A DNA stretch of 64,000 bases from Candidatus Barnesiella excrementigallinarum. GTDB taxonomy: Bacteria; Bacteroidota; Bacteroidia; Bacteroidales; Barnesiellaceae. Made by a program: the position numbers and the translations under genes. The notes beneath the pieces are model-generated. The model was not told where the DNA came from. It searched no databases and saw only the letters and a list, made by a program, of their open reading frames with translations. Positions within the stretch are counted from its first letter, which is position 1; every line of letters starts with the position of its first letter. Shown one piece after another: positions 46,380 to 55,420 of this stretch. The DNA lies in assembly GCA_019114445.1 (NCBI GenBank), contig DXFL01000024.1, positions 1-64,000 on the forward strand, written 5' to 3'.

Positions 46380-46673
46380 CAAAAATATTTGGTAACTCCG
46401 TGATAAAAAAAAGTTTTTTAGTCTCTTTGGGGATAGGAAAGGGTGCGAGATACCCTCTCTCTTTGCCGTGGATAAAGCCGAATCGCCGCGTTGGACCCGG
46501 TGTAATTATGCGGTAAAATAAAATTGCTGTATACATTGATTCGCAAGAATAATTAGAAATATTTTTTGGGGGGTGATAAGAAAGAGTATCCGATTCTGAA
46601 ATCTTTCGATAGTTTCACACCGGTTTATTCGAAGATTTGGAAGTCCAAATTTCCCCATTTCGTTTTTTCTCGC
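46380..46673. other. Intergenic region, glycogen synthase / 46711 gene
   Basis: About 290 nt between divergent genes with promoter elements at either end. No gene, RNA or repeat is recognised inside. Confidence 0.5.
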
Positions 46674-46681
46674 TATCTTTG
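46674..46681 (+). promoter_or_regulatory. -7 element of the 46711-47549 operon
   Basis: TAtcTTTG, 29 nt before the start codon of the small conserved gene. Confidence 0.6.
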
Positions 46682-46710
46682 CTTCAAAGCAACCTTAAAA
46701 ATAAAGAGTT

Positions 46711-46992
46711 ATGGCTAACAAAAGAGTATTAAAAAAAGAGATTAATTACATAACCGGCGAATTGCTGTCGGAGTGTTTGTTCAATAAATACCTTATACCC
46801 AATGTTGATGTCGAGAAAGCAGATGCATTGATGGGTAAAATTATAGGTATTCAAGACGATTTTTTGTGTCGGGTGAGTGCCAATGGCGACAAAGATCCCA
46901 AGAAGGTGAAATTTTACTATAAAAAACTTCGTGACGATTTCGATAAAGCTATCGACGAGGTATTCGAAGATTTGGCCGCCCTTAACGGTTGA
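46711..46992 (+). CDS. Small conserved-type hypothetical protein
   Basis: A 93-residue cytoplasmic, helical, charged protein (MANKRVLKKEINYITGELLSECLFNKYLIPNVDVEK ... KFYYKKLRDDFDKAIDEVFEDLAALN). The sequence style is that of a widely conserved Bacteroidales protein of unknown function. It is followed by the PlsC-like gene after 8 nt, and a strong -7 element precedes it, so it heads a two-gene operon. Confidence 0.83.
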   Translation: MANKRVLKKEINYITGELLSECLFNKYLIPNVDVEKADALMGKIIGIQDDFLCRVSANGDKDPKKVKFYYKKLRDDFDKAIDEVFEDLAALNG

Positions 46993-47000
46993 TACAAATT

Positions 47001-47549
47001 ATGAAGCGAGCTGTCAGCGCCTCGATATTGAAAATGTTGGGGTGGAAGGTCGAGGTATCGGTCCCCGATTTCCCCAAATGTGTGATTTGTGTGGCGCCCC
47101 ATACGAGCAATTGGGATTTTTTTATCGGGAAACTGACCTATCTTTCTATCGGCCGTTTTGCAGGCTTCATGATGAAGAAGGAGTGGTTTTTCCCGCCATT
47201 GGGAGCCATATTAAGATCGATGGGCGGTGTTCCGGTAACTCGCGACAAGCATACCGATATGGTGTCGCAACTGGTCGATATATTTAATTCGCGGGAGCGT
47301 TTTTCCATAGCCATTACGCCCGAAGCCACCCGTAAAGCTAATCCCGATTGGAAAAAAGGCTTTTACTATATTGCTCAGGGAGCAAATGTGCCTATCGTGC
47401 TGGCTTATATCGATTATCAAAAGAAAGAGGTGGGAATTAAAAAAGTTTTTGAACCTACCGGCGACGTGGAGGCCGATATGCGGGCTATAAAAATGTATTA
47501 CAAAGATTTCCATGCCTGCAAACCCGAAAAGTTTGTAACTGGTTTGTGA
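47001..47549 (+). CDS. PlsC-like 1-acyl-glycerol-3-phosphate acyltransferase
   Basis: About 182 residues from ATG 47001 (MKRAVSASILKMLGWKVEV); an in-frame TTG at 46989 is less likely. The acyltransferase HX4D motif is HTSNWD (H34-D39), and the second motif is the glycerol-phosphate site in TPEATRKANPDWKKGFYYIA. It lacks long membrane segments and resembles the short acyltransferase/lysophospholipid branch in Bacteroidota. It would acylate lysophosphatidate or a related lipid at the inner membrane; the exact acceptor is uncertain. Confidence 0.85.
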   Translation: MKRAVSASILKMLGWKVEVSVPDFPKCVICVAPHTSNWDFFIGKLTYLSIGRFAGFMMKKEWFFPPLGAILRSMGGVPVTRDKHTDMVSQLVDIFNSRERFSIAITPEATRKANPDWKKGFYYIAQGANVPIVLAYIDYQKKEVGIKKVFEPTGDVEADMRAIKMYYKDFHACKPEKFVTGL

Positions 47550-47558
47550 AACCGGTCG

Positions 47559-47593
47559 AGAGCAGGTGGTTTCAATCATTCTGCTCTTTTTTT
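47559..47593 (+). terminator. Terminator of the PlsC-like operon
   Basis: A 7-bp stem AGAGCAG/CTGCTCT (47559-47565 / 47581-47587) with a 15-nt loop is followed by a T tract. The next gene starts 13 nt later. Confidence 0.7.
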
Positions 47594-47606
47594 ATAGGTC
47601 TATTTT

Positions 47607-48392
47607 ATGAGCGACGTTTTGAGAGTTTCGTTGATACAAACCGATATTGCTTGGGAAAACAAGCAATACAATTTAGCGGAGTGTGCTGCATGGCTTCGAG
47701 GCTTGGCGGGGCGATGCGACGTGGCGGTTTTCCCCGAAATGTTTACCACCGGATTTTCCATGCGTGCCGAAGAGTTGGCCGAACCGACGAGCGGCGAGAC
47801 CATTACGACGGTGAAGTCGTGGGCCCGGGAGTATGGAATGGCAATAGCCGGCAGTTTTATCGCGCGGGAAAACGGGGCTTGCTTCAACCGTGGATTCTTT
47901 ATCCAGCCCGACGGTACGGAATATTATTACGACAAACGACATCTTTTCCGTATGGGTGACGAGGGGCGCCATTTTTCTCCCGGACAACAGCGGCTGGTGG
48001 TGAAATACAAGGGTTGGAACATTGCGTTGCAAATTTGCTACGACCTGCGTTTCCCGGTGTGGAACCGGAATGTGAATAACGAGTATGATTTGTTGCTGTT
48101 TGTTGCCAACTGGCCTCAGTCGCGTGCGTATGCATGGCGCAGCCTGCTGGTGGCGCGTGCCATTGAAAATGCGGCATACGTTTGCGGAGTGAATCGGGTA
48201 GGCGAGGATAATACGGCTATGTCGTACCGGGGCGATACTCTTGCCGTGGGAATGAAAGGCGAGATTCTCGCCGAGGCCGAGCCGTTTGTCCCCAATGTGG
48301 TAGCGGTAGAACTCGATTTGTCGAAACTGCGTTCGTTTCGGGAAAAATTTCCGGTATGGCGCGATGCCGATACTTTTTCGCTGGACGTGTAA
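47607..48392 (+). CDS. Nitrilase-family omega-amidase (YafV/NIT2-like)
   Basis: A 261-residue C-N hydrolase with the complete triad: E44 (VFPEMFTTGF), K110 (YDKRHLF) and C144 (LQICYDLRFP). The context FSPGQQRLVVKYKGWNIALQICYDLRFPVW matches the omega-amidase branch that hydrolyses 2-oxoglutaramate or alpha-keto-acid amides in metabolite repair. Cytoplasmic. It follows a terminator and has no obvious partner gene. Confidence 0.9.
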   Translation: MSDVLRVSLIQTDIAWENKQYNLAECAAWLRGLAGRCDVAVFPEMFTTGFSMRAEELAEPTSGETITTVKSWAREYGMAIAGSFIARENGACFNRGFFIQPDGTEYYYDKRHLFRMGDEGRHFSPGQQRLVVKYKGWNIALQICYDLRFPVWNRNVNNEYDLLLFVANWPQSRAYAWRSLLVARAIENAAYVCGVNRVGEDNTAMSYRGDTLAVGMKGEILAEAEPFVPNVVAVELDLSKLRSFREKFPVWRDADTFSLDV

Positions 48393-48424
48393 CAGTCAAC
48401 CATTTTTCCCCCTTTTGGAATGTG

Positions 48425-48468
48425 TAAGAAAGAAAAAATAATGGCAGCGACCCTCTCGGGCTACTGCC
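48425..48468 (-). terminator. Probable terminator of the ABC exporter operon
   Basis: On the minus strand, GGCAG and CTGCC bracket a CCC/GGG inner stem with wobble pairs (48442-48468), followed by a T-rich stretch. Confidence 0.65.
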
Positions 48469-48519
48469 AATGGTTCTTGTGTGTAATATATTAATGTATA
48501 CGTTTCAGTCGTGTATAGT

Positions 48520-48915
48520 CTATTCTCCTTTTTTCTCGCGGGCTTTACATTCCCATATAACCCCTTTGTTTTGGGCATTCTTGAAAAATGCGTTTACGGC
48601 GGCTCTCCTTTGCGGAGGCATTAACCCGCCGAATGTCAAGCAAATTTCGCCCTCTTGGTCGTAAACGACCGTAGTATTTTTATCGAAAGCTCCGGGGGTA
48701 GGGCGGTAAAAGGAATAGTAGCATTTGCCCTCTTTCTCGAAAAGGGTGATTTGGCACGCTGTGTTTTTAAGCCCTTTTGTCTTCTCTTTCAGCCACGCGA
48801 TTTCGTCGACGGGATTGTCTTTCCGAGGATTTTTCTCGATTACATACTGGCTGGCGGTGCAGGACAGCAGTAGCAGCGCAAGACAGAGTTGACAGATGTG
48901 CCGGAGTTGTTTCAT
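48520..48915 (-). CDS. Small lipoprotein of the ABC exporter operon
   Basis: A 131-residue lipoprotein (lipobox ALLLLSC, Cys19) with a compact mature region (AWLKEKTKGLKNTACQITLFEKEGKCYYSF ... VVYDQEGEICLTFGGLMPPQRRAAVNAFFKN). I do not recognise the family. It lies 6 nt downstream of the ABC permease gene, so the two are likely co-transcribed; whether it works with the exporter is unknown. Confidence 0.78.
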   Translation of the reverse strand: MKQLRHICQLCLALLLLSCTASQYVIEKNPRKDNPVDEIAWLKEKTKGLKNTACQITLFEKEGKCYYSFYRPTPGAFDKNTTVVYDQEGEICLTFGGLMPPQRRAAVNAFFKNAQNKGVIWECKAREKKGE

Positions 48916-48921
48916 TGTTTG

Positions 48922-50262
48922 TTAGGCTTTGTAGCGTATCCATTTGATCATCTCTTTGTAGCTGGGCTTTTTCCCATACATGAGTATGCCTACCCGGTAG
49001 ATTCGTCCGGCTACCCATGCCAACCCGATGGCCGACCCGTAAAGGATTACCATCGACAAAATGAGTTCCCACATAGAGATGCCGAAAGGTATGCGCACCA
49101 TCATAACGATGGGCGAGGTGAACGGAATCATCGAACACCACATGGCCAACGGACCGTCGGGATTCTCGGCACTGAAAATACCGGCATAGAGGGCGAAGAT
49201 GATGATAAAGGTAATGGGGAGCATGAATTGTTGTGTGTCCGACTCGTTGTCGACGGCCGACCCGATGGCGGCAAACAGCGAAGCGTAGAGGATATAGCCA
49301 CCAATAAAGAAGAATACGAAGCAGATGAGCAGTTGGGTGATGTCTATACTGCCCAATAGTTGTTGTATCTCTTGCATGGCACCCATGTTGCCAGTCAGTT
49401 GCGAGGCGTCCACGCCATTCATGCTTCCGGCAACGGCAGTCATGTCGCTTATTTGCGAGGGGTCTACGCCTCCGCTGATCGAAAAATAGGCTCCGGCCGA
49501 AAGGAATATTCCTACGAGGAAGATAATCCAAATGCCCAGTTGGGTGAGACCCACCAGCCCGATACTGACGATTTTACCAATCATCAATTCGAAAGGTTTC
49601 ACCGACGATACCATCACCTCGACAATACGGTTGGTCTTCTCTTGCATGACGCTCGTCATGACCTGCCCGCCGTAAAGCATGAGGAACATATAGATGATGA
49701 GCGTCATGGCCATACCGATGACCATAACCATCTCCGACGAGGTTTGTGTTTCGGCACCGTCCTCTTCGAGCCGTATGGTATCGACTTGAAGGTTGATATC
49801 CGACTCCTCAATCATGCGCTTGATGTCGGGAATGTTGTAGGAGAGCAGCTTTTCGTTTTTCAAGAAACCTTCCATTTGCGAGATGATTGCCAATTCGCAA
49901 CTGGTGGTAATTTGTTTTTGCGAATAGATAGTCATACCGCTGGGATCGTTCAGCAGGTTGCTTTTGATGATGACATAGGCATAGGGTTGCGATTCCCCGT
50001 CTCTCATGGCCGATTGGTCGATGGTTCCTTGCGTATAGGTAAACTGGTACTCTTCGGAGTCTTGGAAGATATCTTTGTAAAGTCCGGTTTGGTCGATAAT
50101 AGCGATTTGCCGGGTTTCGTCACTCGACAGTTGGGCAAGCCAAATAGGGGCAAAGATGAGAACCACCATAATGACAGGCGAGAGAATCGTCATGAGAATG
50201 AACGACTTCTTTTGTACACGGGTAAGATATTCCCGTTCTATGATAAGCGATATTTTACTCAT
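48922..50262 (-). CDS. ABC-2 type exporter permease (NatB-like)
   Basis: A 446-residue integral membrane protein: one N-terminal segment (about 20-42), a large periplasmic domain (about 45-175), then about five membrane segments, including a glycine-rich pair around 340-360 and the last near 405-425. This architecture is the NatB/ABC-2_membrane_3 type of sodium or macromolecule exporter. It pairs with the ATPase encoded 15 nt upstream on the same strand. Confidence 0.88.
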   Translation of the reverse strand: MSKISLIIEREYLTRVQKKSFILMTILSPVIMVVLIFAPIWLAQLSSDETRQIAIIDQTGLYKDIFQDSEEYQFTYTQGTIDQSAMRDGESQPYAYVIIKSNLLNDPSGMTIYSQKQITTSCELAIISQMEGFLKNEKLLSYNIPDIKRMIEESDINLQVDTIRLEEDGAETQTSSEMVMVIGMAMTLIIYMFLMLYGGQVMTSVMQEKTNRIVEVMVSSVKPFELMIGKIVSIGLVGLTQLGIWIIFLVGIFLSAGAYFSISGGVDPSQISDMTAVAGSMNGVDASQLTGNMGAMQEIQQLLGSIDITQLLICFVFFFIGGYILYASLFAAIGSAVDNESDTQQFMLPITFIIIFALYAGIFSAENPDGPLAMWCSMIPFTSPIVMMVRIPFGISMWELILSMVILYGSAIGLAWVAGRIYRVGILMYGKKPSYKEMIKWIRYKA

Positions 50263-50277
50263 AATAAGGTGTTTTGG

Positions 50278-51207
50278 CTAAGCGTTTTGTTTTTCTTCGA
50301 GGGCCGATTCGCCGACCGTTTCAATAAAAATCTCGTTCATGGTGGGGAGTATCTCTTCGAATCCCGAGAGCTGGCATTGCTGCGTGAGCAGGGCGATAAG
50401 CTCGTTGTTGCTCATGTGGGGATCGCGCTTGCGCAAGGTGTAGGAATATCCCCGATGAATGGGTTGCACCTGTGTAATCTCGTAAAGGTCGTTGCTTTGC
50501 AATTCGCCTTGTTGTACTTCGATTTTGAAGAGGTGCTTTTTGTGCTGCTCGCGAATCTCGGTCACCTCTCCTTGCAGCACTGCGTGTGAGCGGTTGATGA
50601 GGGTAATCTCGTCGCATAACTCCTCGACCGAACCCATGTTGTGGGTCGAGAAGATAATGGTGGCGCCGTTGTTGCGCATTTCGAGAATCTCCTGTTTCAG
50701 CAAATTGGCATTTACCGGGTCGAACCCGCTGAACGGTTCGTCGAAAATCAACAGTTTGGGGTTGTGCATCACGGTGGTGATGAATTGTATCTTTTGCTGC
50801 ATACCTTTCGACAACTCTTCGATTTTTTTCTTTTCCCAGCCTTTGATGTCGAATTTTCCCAACCAATATTTCATGCGCTCTTTGGCATCGTTTTTCGACA
50901 GTCCTTTCAACTGTGCCAAATACAAAATCTGTTCGCCCACCTTCATTTTTTTATACAGGCCCCGCTCTTCGGGCAGGTAGCCGATGTGCTCCACATCGGA
51001 AGGACGCAACGGGCGGCCTTCGATAAGGACTTCGCCTTCGTCGGGGGCGGTGATTTGGTTGATGATACGGATTAGTGTAGTTTTACCCGCACCGTTGGGA
51101 CCTAACAGCCCGTAGATACCGTTGCATGGTACTTTTATGGTTACATTGTCGAGCGCCCGGTGGGTGGCATATTGCTTAACAATGTGATTGGCTTCGAGAT
51201 AATACAT
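50278..51207 (-). CDS. ABC transporter ATP-binding protein (NatA-like)
   Basis: A 309-residue ATPase. Walker A GPNGAGKTT (about residue 38), Q-loop region LPEERGLYKKM, signature LSKGMQQKIQ, Walker B LLIFDEPFSG, H-loop STHNMG. The C-terminal about 90-residue extension (DUF4162-like: VQQGELQSNDLYEITQVQPIHRGYSY ... GFEEILPTMNEIFIETVG) is typical of NatA-type exporters. It works with the following permease gene. First gene of the three-gene operon. Confidence 0.92.
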   Translation of the reverse strand: MYYLEANHIVKQYATHRALDNVTIKVPCNGIYGLLGPNGAGKTTLIRIINQITAPDEGEVLIEGRPLRPSDVEHIGYLPEERGLYKKMKVGEQILYLAQLKGLSKNDAKERMKYWLGKFDIKGWEKKKIEELSKGMQQKIQFITTVMHNPKLLIFDEPFSGFDPVNANLLKQEILEMRNNGATIIFSTHNMGSVEELCDEITLINRSHAVLQGEVTEIREQHKKHLFKIEVQQGELQSNDLYEITQVQPIHRGYSYTLRKRDPHMSNNELIALLTQQCQLSGFEEILPTMNEIFIETVGESALEEKQNA

Positions 51208-51326
51208 ATTTCGATATTAATAAGGGTTGTAATTGATGTGGCAAAGAAAAATATAAAATTTGAATTGTACAAAAAAAATAATAAAATTTTATTGTTTTTC
51301 GATAAATAAATATTGAATTATAGATT

Positions 51327-53564
51327 TTATTTGGGCGAAACAATACGGTCGCCTATTTGTTTGGCCAAAGTGGTTCGCAAATTGTTCAAATCGACATTCT
51401 GAGCCATCAGCTCAATTACCTTTTGTTCGTCTTTCGCTTGTGTCGCCTCTTTGATTTGTTTTTGAATTTGTTTGATGGTTTGTTCGAGAATGGCGTTTTT
51501 TAATTCGTAAATGGCGCGAGGAATGAGTTCCCACAGCCGCTCCGATTCGGTTTCGACTTTTTGGTATTTGGTGTGGACTTTGCTGAGTTGGTATTTGTCG
51601 CTGACTAAATCGACGGCGAGCAGACTGATTTGCGTATCGGGATAGGTTGTGAAGTAACGTTCGAGAAAATTGGTCTCGAACGTTTGCAACTCCTCCTCTG
51701 CTTTTTGTGAGATTTGTTTTTGGGCTTCGACCTCTTTTTTTTGTTTTTCGGCAATATCGCCGCTTTCGAGGCGTATTTGTTCGATTGCTGCGGTTAGCTC
51801 GTGTTGGCTTTTTTGTCTTAACTCTTCCCGCAAGGCCGACAGTTGCTTCTCTGCATATTCGCGTTGTTGCGAAGTGAGCTCTATAATTTGTTTGTAAAGC
51901 GGGTTGGTCAACTCGATATTGTCGATCGACAGCTCTTCGACCACATATTCCCACACTTTTTGCCATGAACCGGTTTCGGTTTCAAACAAATTACGGTATC
52001 CATACCGTACGATGTAGCGAACCAGCTCCCGTTCGTATTTATCCAATGGCGAGATTTTTGCTTTTTTCGAAAACTCCGGTTGCACGGCCGGTGCCGCTTC
52101 GTCGGCCGGAATATCCGAGAGGGAATGGGGTGGGGGAACTTCGGCCCCGTCGTTCGTATTCCCGGTGACCACGGTGGCAACTGTCGTTTGTGCTTCGTCC
52201 GGTTGGGACGGAACCTTTTCGCTTTGTGTGTATCTCTCGCGGGAGCTCTGTTGTTCGGCCCGGCGGGCTCTCATTTTGTTCAATTCCGACAGGAGTGTGG
52301 CCTCGTCTATTTGCAACAGTCGGCTACACTCTTGTATGTATACCGAGCGTACGATGGCATCGGGTATCAGCGAAATGCTTTGTACAATGTTGGTGATGAT
52401 ACCGGCTCGTTTGATAGGGTCTTCGCCGGCATCCTCCAACAGCAGTTGGGTTTTGAATCGGATAAAGTCGGTCTCGTGCGATTTGATATAGCGGGTGAAC
52501 GATTCGGCGCTTTGGCTTTTAGAGAATGAGTCGGGGTCTTCGCCGTCGGGAAGGAGTACCACTTTAATATTAAGACCCTCTTGCAAGATAAGGTCGATAC
52601 CTCGCAGCGAGGCTTTTATCCCGGCCGCATCGCCGTCGTACAATACGGTGATATTTTCGGTAAATCGGCGTATCAGCCGAATTTGACCGGGTGTCAATGC
52701 CGTTCCCGACGAGGCTACTACATTTTCGATACCCGATTGGTGCATGGACAGCACATCGGTATATCCCTCGACCAAATAGCAGCATTTCTCTTTTTCGATA
52801 GCCCGTTTGGCTTGGAATATGCCATATAACTCGTTGCTTTTGTGGTAAATATCCGATTCGGGCGAATTGAAGTATTTGCTTATTTTTATGCCCGATTTGA
52901 GAATGCGCCCTCCAAAAGCAACCACCTTCCCCGACACACTGTACACCGGAAACATGACCCTCCCGGCAAACAGGTCGTAAATGCGGTCGTTCTGTCCTTC
53001 GCGGCAGAGCCCCGTTTTAAGCAGATATTCGGTTTTATATCCTCGTTTCAGGGCCTCTTGTGCCAAAGCATCGCGCTTTTCGGGGGAGTAACCCAGTCCG
53101 AATTTCCGAATAATGTCTTCGTTGAATCCGCGTTCTTTAAAGTAAGCCAGTCCTACTGCGCGGCCTTCGTCGGTTTCCAATAACGATTTGCTGAAAAATT
53201 CTTGGGCAAACGCATTGATGATGAACATACTTTCGCGTTCGCTCCTTTTCTGCCGTTCCTCGTCGGTTAACTCTTTTTCGTGAACTTCGATATTGTATTT
53301 TCTGGCCAAATATTTCAGCGCCTCGTAGTAGGAGAGTTGCTCGTGTTCCATAATGAAGTGTATGGCGCTCCCTCCTTTGCCGCAACTGAAACATTTGCAC
53401 ACGCCTTTCGATTGCGAGACGCTGAACGACGGTGTTTTGTCGTCGTGGAACGGGCACAACCCCCAATAATTGGCACCTCGCCGGCGAAGACTGACGAAAT
53501 CCGATACTACCTCTACAATATCGGTAGCTGCCATAATTTTATCGATGGTTGCTTGGTCGATCAT
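51327..53564 (-). CDS. dnaG: DNA primase
   Basis: A 745-residue primase. The N-terminal CHC2 zinc finger uses C37, H40, C58 and C61 (CPFHDDKTPSFSVS ... CKCFSC); the catalytic core has the TOPRIM motif (CCYLVEGYTDVLSMHQSGIENVVASSGTAL) and the metal-binding DGDAAG. A long linker (about 435-500, rich in Ser, Pro and Ala) leads to a charged helical C-terminal region of about 250 residues for helicase binding. It is somewhat longer than many DnaG proteins. Monocistronic, with an AT-rich region upstream. Confidence 0.95.
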   Translation of the reverse strand: MIDQATIDKIMAATDIVEVVSDFVSLRRRGANYWGLCPFHDDKTPSFSVSQSKGVCKCFSCGKGGSAIHFIMEHEQLSYYEALKYLARKYNIEVHEKELTDEERQKRSERESMFIINAFAQEFFSKSLLETDEGRAVGLAYFKERGFNEDIIRKFGLGYSPEKRDALAQEALKRGYKTEYLLKTGLCREGQNDRIYDLFAGRVMFPVYSVSGKVVAFGGRILKSGIKISKYFNSPESDIYHKSNELYGIFQAKRAIEKEKCCYLVEGYTDVLSMHQSGIENVVASSGTALTPGQIRLIRRFTENITVLYDGDAAGIKASLRGIDLILQEGLNIKVVLLPDGEDPDSFSKSQSAESFTRYIKSHETDFIRFKTQLLLEDAGEDPIKRAGIITNIVQSISLIPDAIVRSVYIQECSRLLQIDEATLLSELNKMRARRAEQQSSRERYTQSEKVPSQPDEAQTTVATVVTGNTNDGAEVPPPHSLSDIPADEAAPAVQPEFSKKAKISPLDKYERELVRYIVRYGYRNLFETETGSWQKVWEYVVEELSIDNIELTNPLYKQIIELTSQQREYAEKQLSALREELRQKSQHELTAAIEQIRLESGDIAEKQKKEVEAQKQISQKAEEELQTFETNFLERYFTTYPDTQISLLAVDLVSDKYQLSKVHTKYQKVETESERLWELIPRAIYELKNAILEQTIKQIQKQIKEATQAKDEQKVIELMAQNVDLNNLRTTLAKQIGDRIVSPK

Positions 53565-53743
53565 GCTTAATTGATTTTCCCCACGAAGATAGTTATTTCT
53601 TTACGATAATAATGGGTTTATTTTATATTTTTCTGTTGGGGTATATTTGTGGGTGAATGACACTATTATTGATCGAATTTTACTAAAAATATGTATTTGA
53701 TAATTAAATAATGTTGTAAACAGGGATTTTTTTATCGAATTAC

Positions 53744-53774
53744 TTGACGAAATTTCGAAAAAGACATACATTTG
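53744..53774 (+). promoter_or_regulatory. Bacteroidota promoter of the small RNA candidate
   Basis: TTG at 53744-53746 (-33), exactly 20 nt spacer, then TAcaTTTG at 53767-53774 (-7). Both elements and the spacing match the phylum consensus; this is among the best promoter matches in the window. Confidence 0.75.
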
Positions 53775-53779
53775 CAATG

Positions 53780-53847
53780 TGTTTTTCATAGTATTAGATT
53801 TAAGGTTAATGAAGATTGGTTGTCGTGAGACAACCTTTTCTTTTTTT
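53780..53847 (+). ncRNA. Candidate small RNA, about 68 nt
   Basis: A transcript starting about 5-8 nt after the -7 element at 53767 would run for about 68 nt and end at a perfect 7-bp hairpin GGTTGTC/GACAACC (53818-53824 / 53829-53835, GTGA loop) followed by TTTTCTTTTTTT. No open reading frame of any length fits inside. Promoter-to-terminator layout without a gene is the pattern reported for Bacteroidales intergenic RNAs such as Bacteroidales-1; I cannot confirm membership by eye. Confidence 0.6.
53818..53847 (+). terminator. Intrinsic terminator of the small RNA candidate
   Basis: A perfect 7-bp stem with a GTGA tetraloop, then a T tract interrupted by one C. It does not follow any plus-strand gene. 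Confidence 0.8.
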
Positions 53848-54029
53848 AGGGGGGCGTATAATTTTATTCTATCGTTGAATTTACTGTTTTTCTTTTCTTT
53901 TATGTAAAAGATTGTTTATTCTTTTGATAATAAGGGATTTATGCTTATTTTAAAATATGTTTATTCTTACAAAATGAAATTTTTTTTATTTTTTATATGG
54001 AAAATTGAATTTCTTTTGCGTAATATTCT

Positions 54030-54037
54030 TACATTTG
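54030..54037 (+). promoter_or_regulatory. -7 element of the 54082 gene
   Basis: TAcaTTTG, 44 nt before the ATG; the closest TTG upstream gives a 22-nt spacer. Confidence 0.5.
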
Positions 54038-54081
54038 CACACAATTAGTTGAACGGAATAATAACTAAAAATTAAATTAGC

Positions 54082-55359
54082 ATGAAAAAATTTACTTTTG
54101 TTGTAGCCCTTGCAGGGGTATGTGTAGGAATGGCAATGGCTCAAACGTCGAGAGTTGCTAAATTGGATAACCTTTTGAATGAGACAATCTTGAAAGGGGT
54201 GGATATAGAAACCCCCATGCTCTCCAAAAACGTATCGACTTTGACACCCTCTGCACAATTCAATTTTGTGAAGGAAAACCAAAAACAACTGATGAGAAAA
54301 CCTGCGCAAACGGCAGCTTTGAATGCTCCTGAGGCGTTGCCTGCAACTGATGCTTCGCTGATAGGATTTATAGCAAACTGGAATACCGTTGAGGGTGCGA
54401 ATTATTATGAGGCTGATGTATATAGATCGTATAAGACAAGTGTCGATACTATATATTATTCTTTGGTTGAAGATTTTTATTTTACAGAGCCCTCGACCGA
54501 AAGTTATGTTGATTATCTTTGGGATAACGCCTATCGTTGGAATTGGGGCCTTTTGGGCGGAGAGTTGGGTGATCGATGTATTTTATTGCCTAATGATGTG
54601 GCAGGCGGTGCAGAATTGGATACTCCCGAATTGGATTTGGCTTTGGACGGAACCGCAGAAACGGGTACAATTATTCTTACTCTTGTGATGGACGCAGCCG
54701 TAGGCGATAGAGTAGGCCTTGGTTATTTCTATTATGATGAGGCAGCAGAAAAAGAAAAGGTTCTGGAATTGGGTTTTATCGAATTTGATACAGAGTCAAT
54801 GGCTAAGATGTATTTTCTAGAAGATATGCCTTTGAGTACTTCTGCGGGATTTTTTCTTTATACGCAAACAAGCGCAGAAAATGCAGGTGATGTAAAAATT
54901 CAAACCGTTATGGTATCTCAACCGGTTAATGCCGGTACTGAGTTTGTAGCATTTTATAACTACTACCAAACACCAGAGACATCAACTGGGGTCCTCACTT
55001 TGGAAAGAGAATCCGGTTCTGCTGAAGTAACCGATGATTTCATGTATGGCGTTTATGCTTTTGATGTTGATATGAGTACTGGTAATATTCTTGTTGCTTC
55101 TGATATGTCGAATATGATTGTAGTGGAGCTCGGAGAGGGTAGTGCCGTTGAAGGAGTGAAAGCTAACAACGACAAGATTTTCGTTCATGACAATTTGCAC
55201 GTGGTATTGGAAGCTCCCGCCACAGTATATGTATACAATATGGCCGGTGTATTGATAGAAAGTGTACAAGGCGTTGAGGGCGATAACGAAATTGTTTTGC
55301 CCGCTGCTGGTGCTTATGTAGTAAAAGCCGGTAATACGGTAACCAAAGTGATGAAATAA
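54082..55359 (+). CDS. Secreted protein with T9SS-type sorting domain, otherwise unknown
   Basis: A 425-residue protein with a signal peptide ending MAMAQ (1-21). Residues about 95-350 form a beta-rich domain whose entry (IGFIANWNTVEGANYYEADVYRS) resembles the FN3-like lead of other Bacteroidota secreted proteins, followed by jelly-roll-like strands. The last about 75 residues (VKANNDKIFVHDNLHVVLEAPATVYVYNMAGVLIES ... AAGAYVVKAGNTVTKVMK) are a T9SS-type C-terminal domain. No catalytic motif. Its codon choice is more AT-rich than that of the core genes around it. It is followed by a strong terminator. Confidence 0.8.
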   Translation: MKKFTFVVALAGVCVGMAMAQTSRVAKLDNLLNETILKGVDIETPMLSKNVSTLTPSAQFNFVKENQKQLMRKPAQTAALNAPEALPATDASLIGFIANWNTVEGANYYEADVYRSYKTSVDTIYYSLVEDFYFTEPSTESYVDYLWDNAYRWNWGLLGGELGDRCILLPNDVAGGAELDTPELDLALDGTAETGTIILTLVMDAAVGDRVGLGYFYYDEAAEKEKVLELGFIEFDTESMAKMYFLEDMPLSTSAGFFLYTQTSAENAGDVKIQTVMVSQPVNAGTEFVAFYNYYQTPETSTGVLTLERESGSAEVTDDFMYGVYAFDVDMSTGNILVASDMSNMIVVELGEGSAVEGVKANNDKIFVHDNLHVVLEAPATVYVYNMAGVLIESVQGVEGDNEIVLPAAGAYVVKAGNTVTKVMK

Positions 55360-55381
55360 TTTCGGTTAATCTTTTATACGG

Positions 55382-55420
55382 GCGAGGCTGTCTCCTGCGG
55401 AAGACAGCCTCGCTTTTTTT
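55382..55420 (+). terminator. Intrinsic terminator of the 54082 gene
   Basis: A perfect 12-bp stem (55382-55393 / 55402-55413) followed by seven T residues, 22 nt after the stop. Confidence 0.9.

Larger units (their letters stand above)
53565..54081. other. AT-rich intergenic region, dnaG / 54082
   Basis: About 517 nt, very AT-rich, without a protein gene. It holds the small RNA candidate at 53780-53847 and a -7 element for the next gene at 54030-54037. Confidence 0.6.

Noticed and set aside
53565..54081. AT-rich region beside dnaG as a replication origin
   Set aside because: No DnaA-box cluster is seen and dnaA or dnaN are not adjacent.
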